Of a stretch of 64,000 nt of DNA, positions 43,901-50,771 are shown piece after piece. The position numbers and the translations under genes were made by a program. This DNA is from Pseudobutyrivibrio xylanivorans (lineage in GTDB: Bacteria > Bacillota > Clostridia > Lachnospirales > Lachnospiraceae), in assembly GCF_008935055.1 (NCBI RefSeq), contig NZ_CP043028.1, positions 2,386,501-2,450,500 of the forward strand, written 5' to 3'. Under the pieces are notes generated by a model. The model was not told the DNA's origin, did no database searches, and worked only from the letters and a program-made list of their open reading frames with translations. How positions within the stretch are numbered: position 1 is the stretch's first letter; the number at the start of each line of letters is the position of its first letter.

Positions 43901-45554
43901 TGGCTGGTGGTTCCTTGAAGGCAAAACACCTGCCGATGCCAAGGTACTTACATATCTCAACGCTGATGGCACAGCCTATATGTCTACTAAAAACGAAGGT
44001 CTCGAGATGAAGAAGGACTACGTTCATCCAGGCAAGGATAAGCCAGCTATGTATCAGTGGGTTGCTTATGAGGATGGAAAAATCGATATCATTGCTGAAT
44101 ATGTTAAGTTTGGTCAGAACGATTCAAATCCAAATTATCCTGATGGCGTAAAGGTTAGCGTTTATAAGAATAATGACATTTTGTTAGAGCAGGATGTTGA
44201 GGCATTTAGAGGCGATGGCAACGACAACAAGCTTGAAATCATGCTTACAAAGCTTGACGTTGTACGAGGTGACAAGATTTCATTTGTAATCGATGCTAAA
44301 ACAAATAATGCATGGGATGCAGGAAGACTTTCAGCTAGCATTTATGCAGCAAAGGAAAAGACACCAGAGGAAGAAGCTAGAGAGAACAACACAAATCTTA
44401 GCAGCGCATTCGGCGAGCAGGGTTCTGACGGCTGGTACTACGGCATGTGCGACTGGGACGGTAAGAACTTTGAAAGACTTACCTATGATGCTGAGATGGG
44501 CAGATACTTTAATAATGGCAAGCCAGAGCTTAAGGCTGACTTTGTAGAGCCAGGTAATGGCAGAAATGCAGCATACCAGTGGGTTGTTGCAAAGACTGGC
44601 AGAATCAACATCAAGGGAAGCTACACTAAGTTTGCAAACAATGCAGATCCAGCAGCAAACGGCGTATGCATGCGAATCTTCATCAACGGTGAAGAAAAGA
44701 AGTGGATTGGTGGAGATATCCAGGGCAATTTTGCAGCAGATATTGTAAAGGCAATTGATGAGGCATATCTTGTTCACGAAGGTGATGTGGTAATGTTTGC
44801 TATCGATTCAGATGGCAATGACAGCTACGACGGCGGAAAGCTTGATATTACAATCAAGGATGCTGACGAAGAAGAGCCAGAAGAGCTAGAAGAGCCAGAA
44901 GAGCCTGTAGTAGATGAAGACAGAACCAACAAGACAACATTGGCAGAAGGCTTTGGCGCTCAGGGTGAAAACGGCTGGTTCTACGGTACATGTGATTGGG
45001 ATGGCAAGAATTTTGAAAAGCTTCCATACGATGCCGAGAACAATAGATACTTTAATGGAGGCAAGCCAGAGCTTAAGTCAGATTTTGTAGAGCCAGGTAA
45101 TGGCAGAAATGCTGCTTATAAATGGGTAGTTGCAGAAGATGGCCGCATCCGAGTTCAGGGAAGCTACACTAAGTTTGCCAATAGCGCAGACCCAAATGCA
45201 AACGGAACCTGCATGAGAATCTTCTTAAACGGAGTTGAAAAGAAGTGGCTTGGCGGTACAACACAGGGCAACTTCTCGGATGATAAAACAGTCACATTCG
45301 ACGAGCACTATGAAGTAAAGAAGAACGACGAAATCACCTTCGCCATCGACCCAGATGGAAACGACGCCTGGGACGGCGGTAGATTAGAGGTTAACATCTC
45401 GGATGAGTCTGAGGATGAAGATGATGACGATGCTTCTGATGATAGCGATTCTGAGGATGAAGATGATGCTTCTGATGATAGCGATTCTGAGGATGACAAG
45501 TCAGAGGATGCAGAGACTGAGGAAGCTGAAGAGGATTCTAAGGAAACTGAATAG
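40950..45554 (+). CDS. Large exported protein with eight tandem unrecognised modules
   Basis: 1534 residues. The N-terminus (two lysines, then VVVVAAAGLAGTMALG) is a signal peptide or membrane anchor. From about residue 73 there are eight repeats of 150-180 residues. Each opens with DFGEQG-x-NGW and has a middle xDFVxPG and A-x-x-x-W, a loop NPxWPDGVxVxVYKND, an L-D-V-x-x-GD strand and a closing NNAYDGG. Repeats 7 and 8 form a separate subtype, close to each other, with DWDGKNFE and ADPxANG in place of NPxWPDG. The last 47 residues are almost all D, E and S. It follows the GH32 gene by 19 bases behind AGGAGGG. The aromatic, Asp/Asn-rich beta modules look carbohydrate-binding; no catalytic domain or sortase motif is visible. 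Confidence 0.8.
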   Translation: MFKKLLGASLKAKLLATGGVVVVAAAGLAGTMALGSGNDEITIKDEIVALAGGWPQSFMADDYVEPEFVDDKDRTNNAFNVADFGEQGNNGWFYRYGTAKNPAASRRMEKYDGEKYFQVGKTGMEIKSNFIHTAEGTAPILEWRAAKKGDINVSLTYVKNVNMDKNPSYPDGVTLYVYKGDEAIGRYEVDVKTDGETVVEKELSNLSVDELESLYFIVDPNMNNAYDGGSLYVAINDVDAKRPSAINDVARKDNNANSIEDFGAQGQNGWTYRFGKSGKDSKLVSTDNNGEFMNVTSPNLVLSHYFIHPAINDNAILAWKPAVDGAVEVRGKYKKFEQNDGNPDWPDGVIVSVYKNDEKLFSKKVAAPRKGENEISFREKHLDVLTTDELYFVVDAGGNSSYDGGCFDIDIVDRTGAKTEADVAIDETETRQNFADTKYDFGEQGKNGWFYQDGFASEATNSYNMMNFEKEEERYFDSSYLEIKRDFVNPGKGKSAVIKWKVAQDGKVKVDAAYTKFKNEDKNPSWPDGTIVTIFHNDTPLVTEDFAPDRLREITKRLDVASVDVKKGDFITMVVDPKSNNAYDAGKYEFSIKGITPMVGKTEKDVTYFGGQRTNNASTQEDFGNQGVNGYCYQSGYYLNPNYAVNLETYKKNDKYTTIDGVEIKRDYIMPGNKGRSAIVKWVANEEGSVDVLADYTKHKNEDKNPDWPDGVDVYIFKNDKQIKKESFAPVVGREVTKDLSVNGLMVKPGDCISLLVDGKDNTAYDGGNFKFVVEDAELKTIPMVNESGKNIANLALDFGAQGSNGWYYCEGRGIEKFEILQKKTEDGSGYISRKQKNLEIKKDFVQPRLNANAMYKWVAAANGQIDITGDYTKFGNEDPNMDWPDGTRIGVYINRHNIIDETVTCPRGEDKQNTKAINIKKLDVHAGDVITFEVTCNKNNAWDGGRFNIDIADSNEIKVVVGDEERTNNTVLGALTSMAQGTDGWWFLEGKTPADAKVLTYLNADGTAYMSTKNEGLEMKKDYVHPGKDKPAMYQWVAYEDGKIDIIAEYVKFGQNDSNPNYPDGVKVSVYKNNDILLEQDVEAFRGDGNDNKLEIMLTKLDVVRGDKISFVIDAKTNNAWDAGRLSASIYAAKEKTPEEEARENNTNLSSAFGEQGSDGWYYGMCDWDGKNFERLTYDAEMGRYFNNGKPELKADFVEPGNGRNAAYQWVVAKTGRINIKGSYTKFANNADPAANGVCMRIFINGEEKKWIGGDIQGNFAADIVKAIDEAYLVHEGDVVMFAIDSDGNDSYDGGKLDITIKDADEEEPEELEEPEEPVVDEDRTNKTTLAEGFGAQGENGWFYGTCDWDGKNFEKLPYDAENNRYFNGGKPELKSDFVEPGNGRNAAYKWVVAEDGRIRVQGSYTKFANSADPNANGTCMRIFLNGVEKKWLGGTTQGNFSDDKTVTFDEHYEVKKNDEITFAIDPDGNDAWDGGRLEVNISDESEDEDDDDASDDSDSEDEDDASDDSDSEDDKSEDAETEEAEEDSKETE

Positions 45555-45576
45555 AGTGAGATTATAGGAAGTATAG

Positions 45577-45610
45577 GAGGCCAGCTGATGAGCTGGCCTC
45601 TTATTTGTTT
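45577..45610 (+). terminator. Intrinsic terminator after the modular protein
   Basis: GAGGCCAGCT pairs with AGCTGGCCTC around GATG, followed by TTATTTGTTT. Confidence 0.88.
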
Positions 45611-46194
45611 GCGCATCTTAAGCGTGGAGGTCTCACAGAGGTTTCATTAGCCTAGTAACAACGAACTGTGAGAAGTCAGCCGAGCCCATAGTAGTGAAGA
45701 AATTTCTGTAATGGAGATGGAGCAAAGGGGTGAACAATCAATAAGTTTGAGTATGTCTCGTGTTGCAGAAATGACAACATCTGCCGTAATCAATCGGGAA
45801 AAGGGTGGTCAAATCAAGCGAGGCGGAAAGGAAAGCGCCATTAACTCACTGCCTTTGGCTGGGTATATGGTAATCAAGCAGGTTTGAAAGTGGGGGTGTG
45901 GCGGCCGCCACGTGTCTGCAGGGGGATTTTGGGGTGTTTCGGGGGCACTGTGGCATAAAAAAATATAGTGGGTTTCGGAAATTACGGGTTATTACGGGGA
46001 AACTCGGATTTGCACTGTAAATTTCTTGGTTGAGAAGGAGAATGGGCTTGATGGTGCTGCTTTTATATACTCGCATTGTCATAGCTGTCCTTTAGGCAAC
46101 AAAGATAATACACACTAAGGACGATTTACAAAAATTTTTACCGTTCAAATCATGAAAATCGCAAAATAACCCGTAAAGAAAGCAAACTAAAGAG
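45611..46194. other. Gene-poor debris stretch, possibly with a group II intron fragment
   Basis: The first 150 bases (GAAGTCAGCCGAGCCCATAG and a following GGAGATGGAGCAAAGGGG) resemble the region just before or at the start of group II intron reverse-transcriptase frames, but no intact frame follows. Further on there are GC-rich pieces, including the palindrome GTGGCGGCCGCCAC near 45900. The motif ATGGTAATCAAGC recurs near 48022. No gene could be supported. Confidence 0.3.
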
Positions 46195-46258
46195 TTTTAA
46201 GATTTTTCTTGAAAAGAATTTTTAATTAACTTAGCATTTTATTAGGACGTCCAAATCT
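46195..46258 (+). repeat. 64-bp intergenic repeat, copy 1
   Basis: Shares TTCTTGAAAAGAATTTTTAAT and TTTTATTAGGACGTCC with 48385-48448; one block is written here in two parts because of its length. The core contains TTCTT-GAAA-AGAA and the palindrome GGACGTCC. Copy 1 lies exactly where the MptD-like gene is truncated, which suggests the repeat is the end of a lost mobile element or a recombination point. Confidence 0.7.
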
Positions 46259-46268
46259 TTTCGCGTTT

Positions 46269-46700
46269 GTGTATCTATATGTGTGTGCAAAGATGAAGTG
46301 TTTTGGAGCTGCGGCATTTTTGAATGCATATGTGCTAATCATTGGAACTCTTGTAGGCGAAGGTAATCTTGCATTCTACATCATAATGGTTATTGTGGCA
46401 GCGGTTGCTGAGCTGGTTCGAAAGGTATTTGGTTATGATACCAAGAAAGGTGTCAGATTCAGCTTTATTCCTTTTGCATATTCATTCTATGCATATTCTG
46501 CGCATTGGTGGGCAAATACAGAGGATTCTCTTCAAGCGGCCGTAGATGAAATGCCAGAAGGATATGCAGAGATGATGGAACCTGTTATAGCAAATATTCC
46601 AGCACTTGTGATTGCGCTTATATTGGTAATTCCTGTGGCACTTCTTGGACTGTGGATTGCTGAGGAAGTGATGAAAAAACAGGCGGAGTCGTTTAGTTAA
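46269..46700 (+). pseudogene. 5'-truncated MptD-type ECF transporter S component
   Basis: The 143-codon frame reads like the C-terminal three quarters of a MptD-family membrane protein: FSFIPFAYSFYAYSAHWW in the middle and IAEEVMKKQ at the end, with four hydrophobic helices. The N-terminal first helices, usually about 60 residues, are missing and the repeat at 46195 takes their place. No good ribosome binding site precedes the possible starts. Confidence 0.7.
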
Positions 46701-46730
46701 TGCATAAGAGGAGAACCGGAGGCGGCAGAT

Positions 46731-46877
46731 ATGACAGACAGAGAAACAGAAATAAAAGGTGCTTATAAGAGTTTGGGTAAAGCACATAGTTTTTATGATG
46801 GAATGATGACTTGTAGCACGGTATATTTCAATAAGATTGACGAACTCCATAAATTAATATATTATCATAGCAACTAA
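46731..46877 (+). pseudogene. N-terminal fragment of a methyltransferase-like protein
   Basis: 48 codons from the ATG at 46731. The sequence YKSLGKAHSFYDGMMTCST resembles the start of class I SAM methyltransferases common in Clostridia (FYDGMMT), but the SAM-binding region is lost and the frame ends in an unrelated tail. Confidence 0.5.
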
Positions 46878-46884
46878 ATCAAAC

Positions 46885-46958
46885 AGACGCCCATTGCTAC
46901 CGAGTAGTGGGATTAACGTCATTCCTTTACCGTTAGGTCATCGCAGGTGAAGGAATGG
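46885..46958 (+). promoter_or_regulatory. Probable guanidine riboswitch upstream of the SugE-type exporter
   Basis: Two hairpins stand 26 bases before the start. The first pairs CCCATTGCT with AGTAGTGGG around ACCG and is enclosed by GACG/CGTC. The second pairs CATTCCTT with AAGGAATG and contains TACCGTTAGGTCATCGCAGG. The recurring ACCG and the gene downstream suggest a guanidine aptamer; my recollection of class IV (mepA type) fits best, but I cannot confirm the class from sequence alone. Confidence 0.5.
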
Positions 46959-46983
46959 CGTATTTTATTATACGGAGGTTTTT

Positions 46984-47304
46984 ATGAAGTGGATTTATTT
47001 ATTGATTGCTGGTGTACTTGAAATTACATGGGCTGTGGCGATGAAAATGTCAAATGGGTTTACAGTACTTATTCCATCTATTATCACAGGAATAGGCTAT
47101 ATAGCCAGCGCAGTGTTTTTAGCGATAGCTATAAAGCAGCTTCCATTGGGGACTGCATATGCAATGTGGACTGGTATGGGAATATTAGGAACGACACTTT
47201 TAGGTGTTTTTCTTTTTAATGAAAAACTGTCAGTTCCACAGGTGGTTTGTGTTATTCTGATTGTAATTGGAATAACCGGGCTTAAGATTTTAGCGAAAGA
47301 ATGA
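46984..47304 (+). CDS. SMR-family exporter, SugE/Gdx type
   Basis: 106 residues, four membrane helices. It has the invariant E near residue 13 (AGVLEITWAVAMK), PLGTAYAMWTGMG and the C-terminal VILIVIGITGLKIL. The GVLEITWAVAMK form with W is typical of the guanidinium exporters rather than the broad drug exporters of the family. It works as an antiparallel dimer, exchanging protons for guanidinium. The probable riboswitch fits this role. Confidence 0.88.
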   Translation: MKWIYLLIAGVLEITWAVAMKMSNGFTVLIPSIITGIGYIASAVFLAIAIKQLPLGTAYAMWTGMGILGTTLLGVFLFNEKLSVPQVVCVILIVIGITGLKILAKE

Positions 47305-47314
47305 GGTGTTTGAG

Positions 47315-47791
47315 ATGTTTAGGGAAATGCGTAGATTTAAGCAGCAGGTGTCAGATGCGGAGTGTATTGATATTTTGAAAAACACTAAGCGTGGTGTCTT
47401 ATCTGTAATTGGTGATGATGGTTATCCATATGGTATCCCAATTAACCATTATTATTGTGAAGAGGATGGTAAGCTTTATTTCCATGGAGCAAAGGCAGGA
47501 CACAAGATTGATGCTATCAAGGCTTGCGATAAAGCTAGCTATTGTGTTCATAACGATGGCTTTTGTAAGGAAGGAGATTGGGCGCTGAATATCACTAGTG
47601 TAATAACATTTGGTAGAATCCATCTAGTTGAAGATGAAGAGGTGGCTCTTAAGATTTGTTCAGAGCTTACTAAGAAGTTTACCGATGATCAGGCTTATCT
47701 AGAAAAGGAGATTAAGAACTCATTTAAAAATGTCCAATGTATAGAACTAGTGCCAGAACATATGACAGGAAAGCTTGTGAATGAGTCGTAA
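47315..47791 (+). CDS. Pyridoxamine 5'-phosphate oxidase-like FMN protein
   Basis: 158 residues from the ATG at 47315. The split-barrel motifs are RGVLSVIGDDGYPYGIPINHYY, given here in parts as RGVLSVIGD and YPYGIPINHYY, then LYFHGAKAGHKIDAI and VITFGRIHLV. This is the small family often annotated as nitroimidazole resistance (NimA-like) proteins. It probably binds FMN or heme. It follows the SMR gene by ten bases and may be co-transcribed. Confidence 0.85.
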   Translation: MFREMRRFKQQVSDAECIDILKNTKRGVLSVIGDDGYPYGIPINHYYCEEDGKLYFHGAKAGHKIDAIKACDKASYCVHNDGFCKEGDWALNITSVITFGRIHLVEDEEVALKICSELTKKFTDDQAYLEKEIKNSFKNVQCIELVPEHMTGKLVNES

Positions 47792-47874
47792 AAAAGTGTC
47801 GTAGGATAGCACGCCACCACAGGCAGCTATAGCAAACAAGTAATTTACCATTTGTTAAGTCAATGACATAAATG

Positions 47875-47916
47875 AAAAGCTCAGATTCCTGTTCGCAGGG
47901 ATTCTGAGCTTTTTTG
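47875..47916 (+). terminator. Intrinsic terminator
   Basis: AAAAGCTCAGA pairs with TCTGAGCTTTT with an inner TCCTG/CAGGGA stem and a TTCG loop, followed by T. It stands in front of a long inverted repeat and array A3. Confidence 0.9.
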
Positions 47917-47949
47917 CTATTCTTCATCCAGCTTTCTACATTGTATATG

Positions 47950-48012
47950 GCTCTACCACTGGTCAAGAGCAAGCCCTTCGGGAGTTTCGCTCTCTTGAGT
48001 TAGTGGTAGAGC
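47950..48012. repeat. Long inverted repeat
   Basis: GCTCTACCACT at 47950-47960 is the exact complement of AGTGGTAGAGC at 48002-48012, and inside it TCAAGAG pairs with CTCTTGA. A short GC-rich stem with TTCG is at the tip. It resembles a MITE remnant or a large RNA hairpin. The arm GGTAGAGC looks like a tRNA D-arm, but no cloverleaf can be made. Confidence 0.75.
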
Positions 48013-48118
48013 ATTATAAATGGTAATCAAGCCGGCTGAAGAAGGGGATTGTGGCTAGGCCACAGCTCATTTAATGGCATGGGGCTAGTTTGGTTCAAAA
48101 TTACGTAAATCATGGATG

Positions 48119-48375
48119 TTACAGTGTTTTTTTATAAAAATAGAAATAACACTGTAAGAGAAAATGTTTGGTTACAGTGTTTTTTAGAATAATGCTAGAA
48201 ACACTGTAAAAATGAGGCTTTCATGATAGATTTTAATATGAAAATGGATTGTGATTGTGAAAATGTAGCTGAAATTACAGTGTTATTTGCAAAAATGCAA
48301 AAAAACACTGTAGGTTGTCTGAACTGAAAATTTTTGATTACAGTGTTTTTGAAGAAAACCTAAATAACACTGTAA
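48119..48375. repeat. Hairpin array with 10-bp stems (array A3)
   Basis: Four hairpins, TTACAGTGTT paired with AACACTGTAA, lie at 48119-48157, 48172-48209, 48275-48313 and 48338-48375. Start spacing is 53, 103 and 63 bases, so one unit seems lost or decayed. Loops are A/T-rich and vary. The stem sequence is unrelated to arrays A1 and A2/A4, but the hairpin size is about the same. Confidence 0.9.
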
Positions 48376-48384
48376 TAATAAAAT

Positions 48385-48448
48385 TTTTAAGATTATTCTT
48401 GAAAAGAATTTTTAATCATATTAGCCTTTTATTAGGACGTCCCAATCT
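48385..48448 (+). repeat. 64-bp intergenic repeat, copy 2
   Basis: Second copy of the element at 46195. It is followed by AGAGGAGG and an ATG at 48466 that opens only 22 codons, the start of some lost gene. The two copies are 2.2 kb apart in the same orientation and could mark a deletion or duplication. Confidence 0.7.
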
Positions 48449-48593
48449 GTGTTAAGAGGAGGCATATGACTATGAACAAAGAACAGTTACATAGGTACAT
48501 TTCTCAGAGCACTGGCAATGAGAGTAACATATAAGTCAAAAAATGGATGGCACACGATGAGATGGTGAAAGCCAAGTCATAGGGGAAGACAAT

Positions 48594-48637
48594 AGCCTTA
48601 TAAAGTATTGAAAAATACTGCTATAGGGCTTTTTTTA
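48594..48637 (+). terminator. Intrinsic terminator
   Basis: AGCC-t-TATA-a-AGTATT pairs with AATACT-gc-TATA-g-GGCT, then seven T. It insulates the TraX gene from upstream debris. Confidence 0.82.
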
Positions 48638-48687
48638 TCCACAAAAATGAGATATAGTAGATGAAAACGGCTTTGGAGGAAATCACA

Positions 48688-49545
48688 ATGAAAAACTTAC
48701 TTGAAAAAGGCCTAACAGGATTTGACCTGAAATATCTGGCACTTGTATTTATGGTGTTAGACCACATTCACTACTTTTTTGAATTCACAGGCAGGATACC
48801 AATATGGTTTTCATGGCTCGGAAGATTGGCAGCGCCTTTATTTTTATTTTGCCTCATAGAAGGCTTCATCCACACTCATGACAGAAAACGCTATTTTCTA
48901 AAAATCTACGTTATCTCAATTATTATGGGCCTGATACAATTTGGCTTCTATAATGTACTTGACTTTGCAGTTAGAGGCGATGGCTTCTTCCCTGTAAACG
49001 CCATGCTTTCAAGCTTTTCGATACTTCTAGTAGTACTTATGGGAATTGAGTGGATTAGACAAAAGAAATACTTAATTGGAATCCTGGCGGTGGTAATCCC
49101 AGTTATTATACTGCCAAATATCTTTGTACGCTTTGTATATTCAAATCCAGATAACCACATAGTTAATATACTTGCAAGCCTTATCAACTTCACAGTCCTT
49201 CCACTTCACAATATGATTCAAGATGGCGGGACGCTAACACTTTATGAAGGAGTGATTCTATATCTATTTAGTTTTTGCAAGAACAAGAACATAAGAATCT
49301 ACGCATACATTATCTTTAAGCTCTTAATTGGAGTAGGACTTGTGACACTTACTATGGGAACATTTAATGTCCACGCCCTTATATTTGAATCCTTTGAATG
49401 GATGTCTGCCTTTTCAGCTATATTCATGCTTTGTTATAATGGAGAGCGTGGAAATGGAAATTCAAGGTTCTTTTATTTCTTCTACCCAGCACACATATAC
49501 GTGCTATATGGCATGTCTTTTATTACCTATTCTTTATTTAGATAA
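48688..49545 (+). CDS. TraX-family membrane acyltransferase-like protein
   Basis: 285 residues from the ATG at 48688, behind GGAGGA. Eight or nine membrane helices. Motifs LKYLALVFMVLDHIHYF and WLGRLAAPLFLFCLIEG, both near the N-terminus, and FYPAHIYVLYG at the end are typical of TraX, first known as a pilin N-acetylase but widespread as chromosomal genes in Firmicutes. The substrate is probably a cell-surface component. Confidence 0.88.
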   Translation: MKNLLEKGLTGFDLKYLALVFMVLDHIHYFFEFTGRIPIWFSWLGRLAAPLFLFCLIEGFIHTHDRKRYFLKIYVISIIMGLIQFGFYNVLDFAVRGDGFFPVNAMLSSFSILLVVLMGIEWIRQKKYLIGILAVVIPVIILPNIFVRFVYSNPDNHIVNILASLINFTVLPLHNMIQDGGTLTLYEGVILYLFSFCKNKNIRIYAYIIFKLLIGVGLVTLTMGTFNVHALIFESFEWMSAFSAIFMLCYNGERGNGNSRFFYFFYPAHIYVLYGMSFITYSLFR

Positions 49546-49558
49546 AAACTAACTATTA

Positions 49559-49648
49559 TAGTGCCTGACTACACTGATATGTACCCTCTTTACTGGACAA
49601 CCAGTAAGGAGGGTACATATCACACTAAGTCAGGCGCTAATATTTTTC
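49559..49648 (+). terminator. Intrinsic terminator of the TraX gene, split by a miniature IS
   Basis: TAGTGCCTGACT (49559-49570) pairs perfectly (two G-U) with AGTCAGGCGCTA (49628-49639), and a T-run follows. Between them sits the 48-bp element with its 3-bp duplication. Since the insert is itself a palindrome, the combined hairpin can still fold as one long stem. Confidence 0.82.
49575..49622. mobile_element. 48-bp palindromic miniature of the IS3-family element
   Basis: Two 22-base arms, TGATATGTACCCTC plus TTTACTGG and the complement (one mismatch), enclose ACAA. The first 14 bases are identical to the left end of the IS at 14860. A 3-bp target duplication CAC flanks it (49572-49574 and 49623-49625). 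No coding capacity. It could be moved in trans by the full IS. Confidence 0.88.
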
Positions 49649-49792
49649 GGCAATATAGAAAATGGTTAATGAAAAAATAGTGTAAAATATAGTGTAATTT
49701 TAGTGGAATAATATTACACTATTTGTTAGAAAACATTTCTTGAAGCCAGACCTCATTGTGGTCAGGTAACTATAATTTACAGAAAGATTATT

Positions 49793-49870
49793 ATGAATAA
49801 GGAAGACAATAGAATATATACACTTAGTGAAGAGGTGCCTGCGAAAGCGGTAGTTAAGATGGAGGAGTAA
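49793..49870 (+). pseudogene. N-terminal fragment of a MATE-type transporter
   Basis: 25 codons: MNKEDNRIYTLSEEVPAKAV and then VKMEE before TAA. The pattern (L/M-x-EE-x-P-x-KA-V-x-KM) is the conserved N-terminus of MATE efflux proteins, normally followed by the first membrane helix. Here the frame stops, its last codons forming the GGAGGAG site of the esterase gene. Confidence 0.55.
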
Positions 49871-49874
49871 TGTT

Positions 49875-50771
49875 ATGTCATTTCAGACTTTTATGTTTAA
49901 ATATCTTGCAGGGAAGAATGATAAGAAGCGTGATGCCAAGCTGGTGGTGCCAGAGAATATCACCATGGAGCGGGATATAAATTATCTTGGAAATAACGAT
50001 CCGGACAATTTGTTGGATATCTATTATGAGAAGCATACCGAGAGGCTTCAGCCAACCATTATCAGCATTCACGGTGGTGGATATATTTATGGCTCCAAGG
50101 AGATTTACAAGCATTACTGCGCATATCTGGCAAGCCTTGGATTTACGGTTGTTAATTTTAATTATCATCTTGCACCGAAGGCAAAATTTCCATCGCAGCT
50201 TACAGAAATTAATCAGGTGATGGAGTGGATTGCTGCCAATGCAGAGGAGCATTTCATTGATATTAATAACGTATTTCTTGTGGGTGATTCGGCAGGAGCC
50301 CAGATGTGTAGTCATTATGCAGCGATTTTCACTAATCCAGAGTTTGAGAAGTTGTTTGATTTCAAGACACCTCAGTCCATCAAGATTAGGGCGATTGCAT
50401 TGAACTGTGGAATTTACGAGTTTACTGAGCCGAGTCAGAATGACCAGATGGGAAAGCTTACAAAGGACTTACATGATATTTATCTGGGTAAGCACTCAGA
50501 AAGATGGGATGATCATGTGAATGTGCTTGGTCACATTACTGAAAACTTCCCACCTAGTTATGTGATGACAGCTTATTATGATTTCCTTCGTGGCAATGCG
50601 GAGCCTATGCACAATTTCCTTAAGAAAAAGGGCGTGGACACAGAGTTCAAGTGCTATGGTAAGGAAGGCCAGACATACATGGAGCATGTATGCCATGTGA
50701 ATATGAACTTAGATGAGGCAAAGCAAATCAACCAGGACGAGGTCGAATTCTTTAAGCGCTACATCGTGTGA
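49875..50771 (+). CDS. Esterase/lipase of the alpha/beta-hydrolase fold
   Basis: 298 residues, no signal peptide. The oxyanion motif is SIHGGGYIYG, the nucleophile elbow GDSAGAQ, typical of the hormone-sensitive lipase/carboxylesterase group; the final His is probably in EHVCHVN. It ends convergently inside the AraC gene (13 bp overlap). Its position next to the rhamnose operon suggests removal of acetyl or other acyl groups from rhamnose-rich plant glycans or glycosides. Confidence 0.88.
   Translation: MSFQTFMFKYLAGKNDKKRDAKLVVPENITMERDINYLGNNDPDNLLDIYYEKHTERLQPTIISIHGGGYIYGSKEIYKHYCAYLASLGFTVVNFNYHLAPKAKFPSQLTEINQVMEWIAANAEEHFIDINNVFLVGDSAGAQMCSHYAAIFTNPEFEKLFDFKTPQSIKIRAIALNCGIYEFTEPSQNDQMGKLTKDLHDIYLGKHSERWDDHVNVLGHITENFPPSYVMTAYYDFLRGNAEPMHNFLKKKGVDTEFKCYGKEGQTYMEHVCHVNMNLDEAKQINQDEVEFFKRYIV

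Noticed and set aside
47950..48012. A tRNA gene, because of GGTAGAGC in the right arm
   Set aside because: No anticodon stem, T-arm or acceptor stem can be folded; the sequence forms one long inverted repeat instead.
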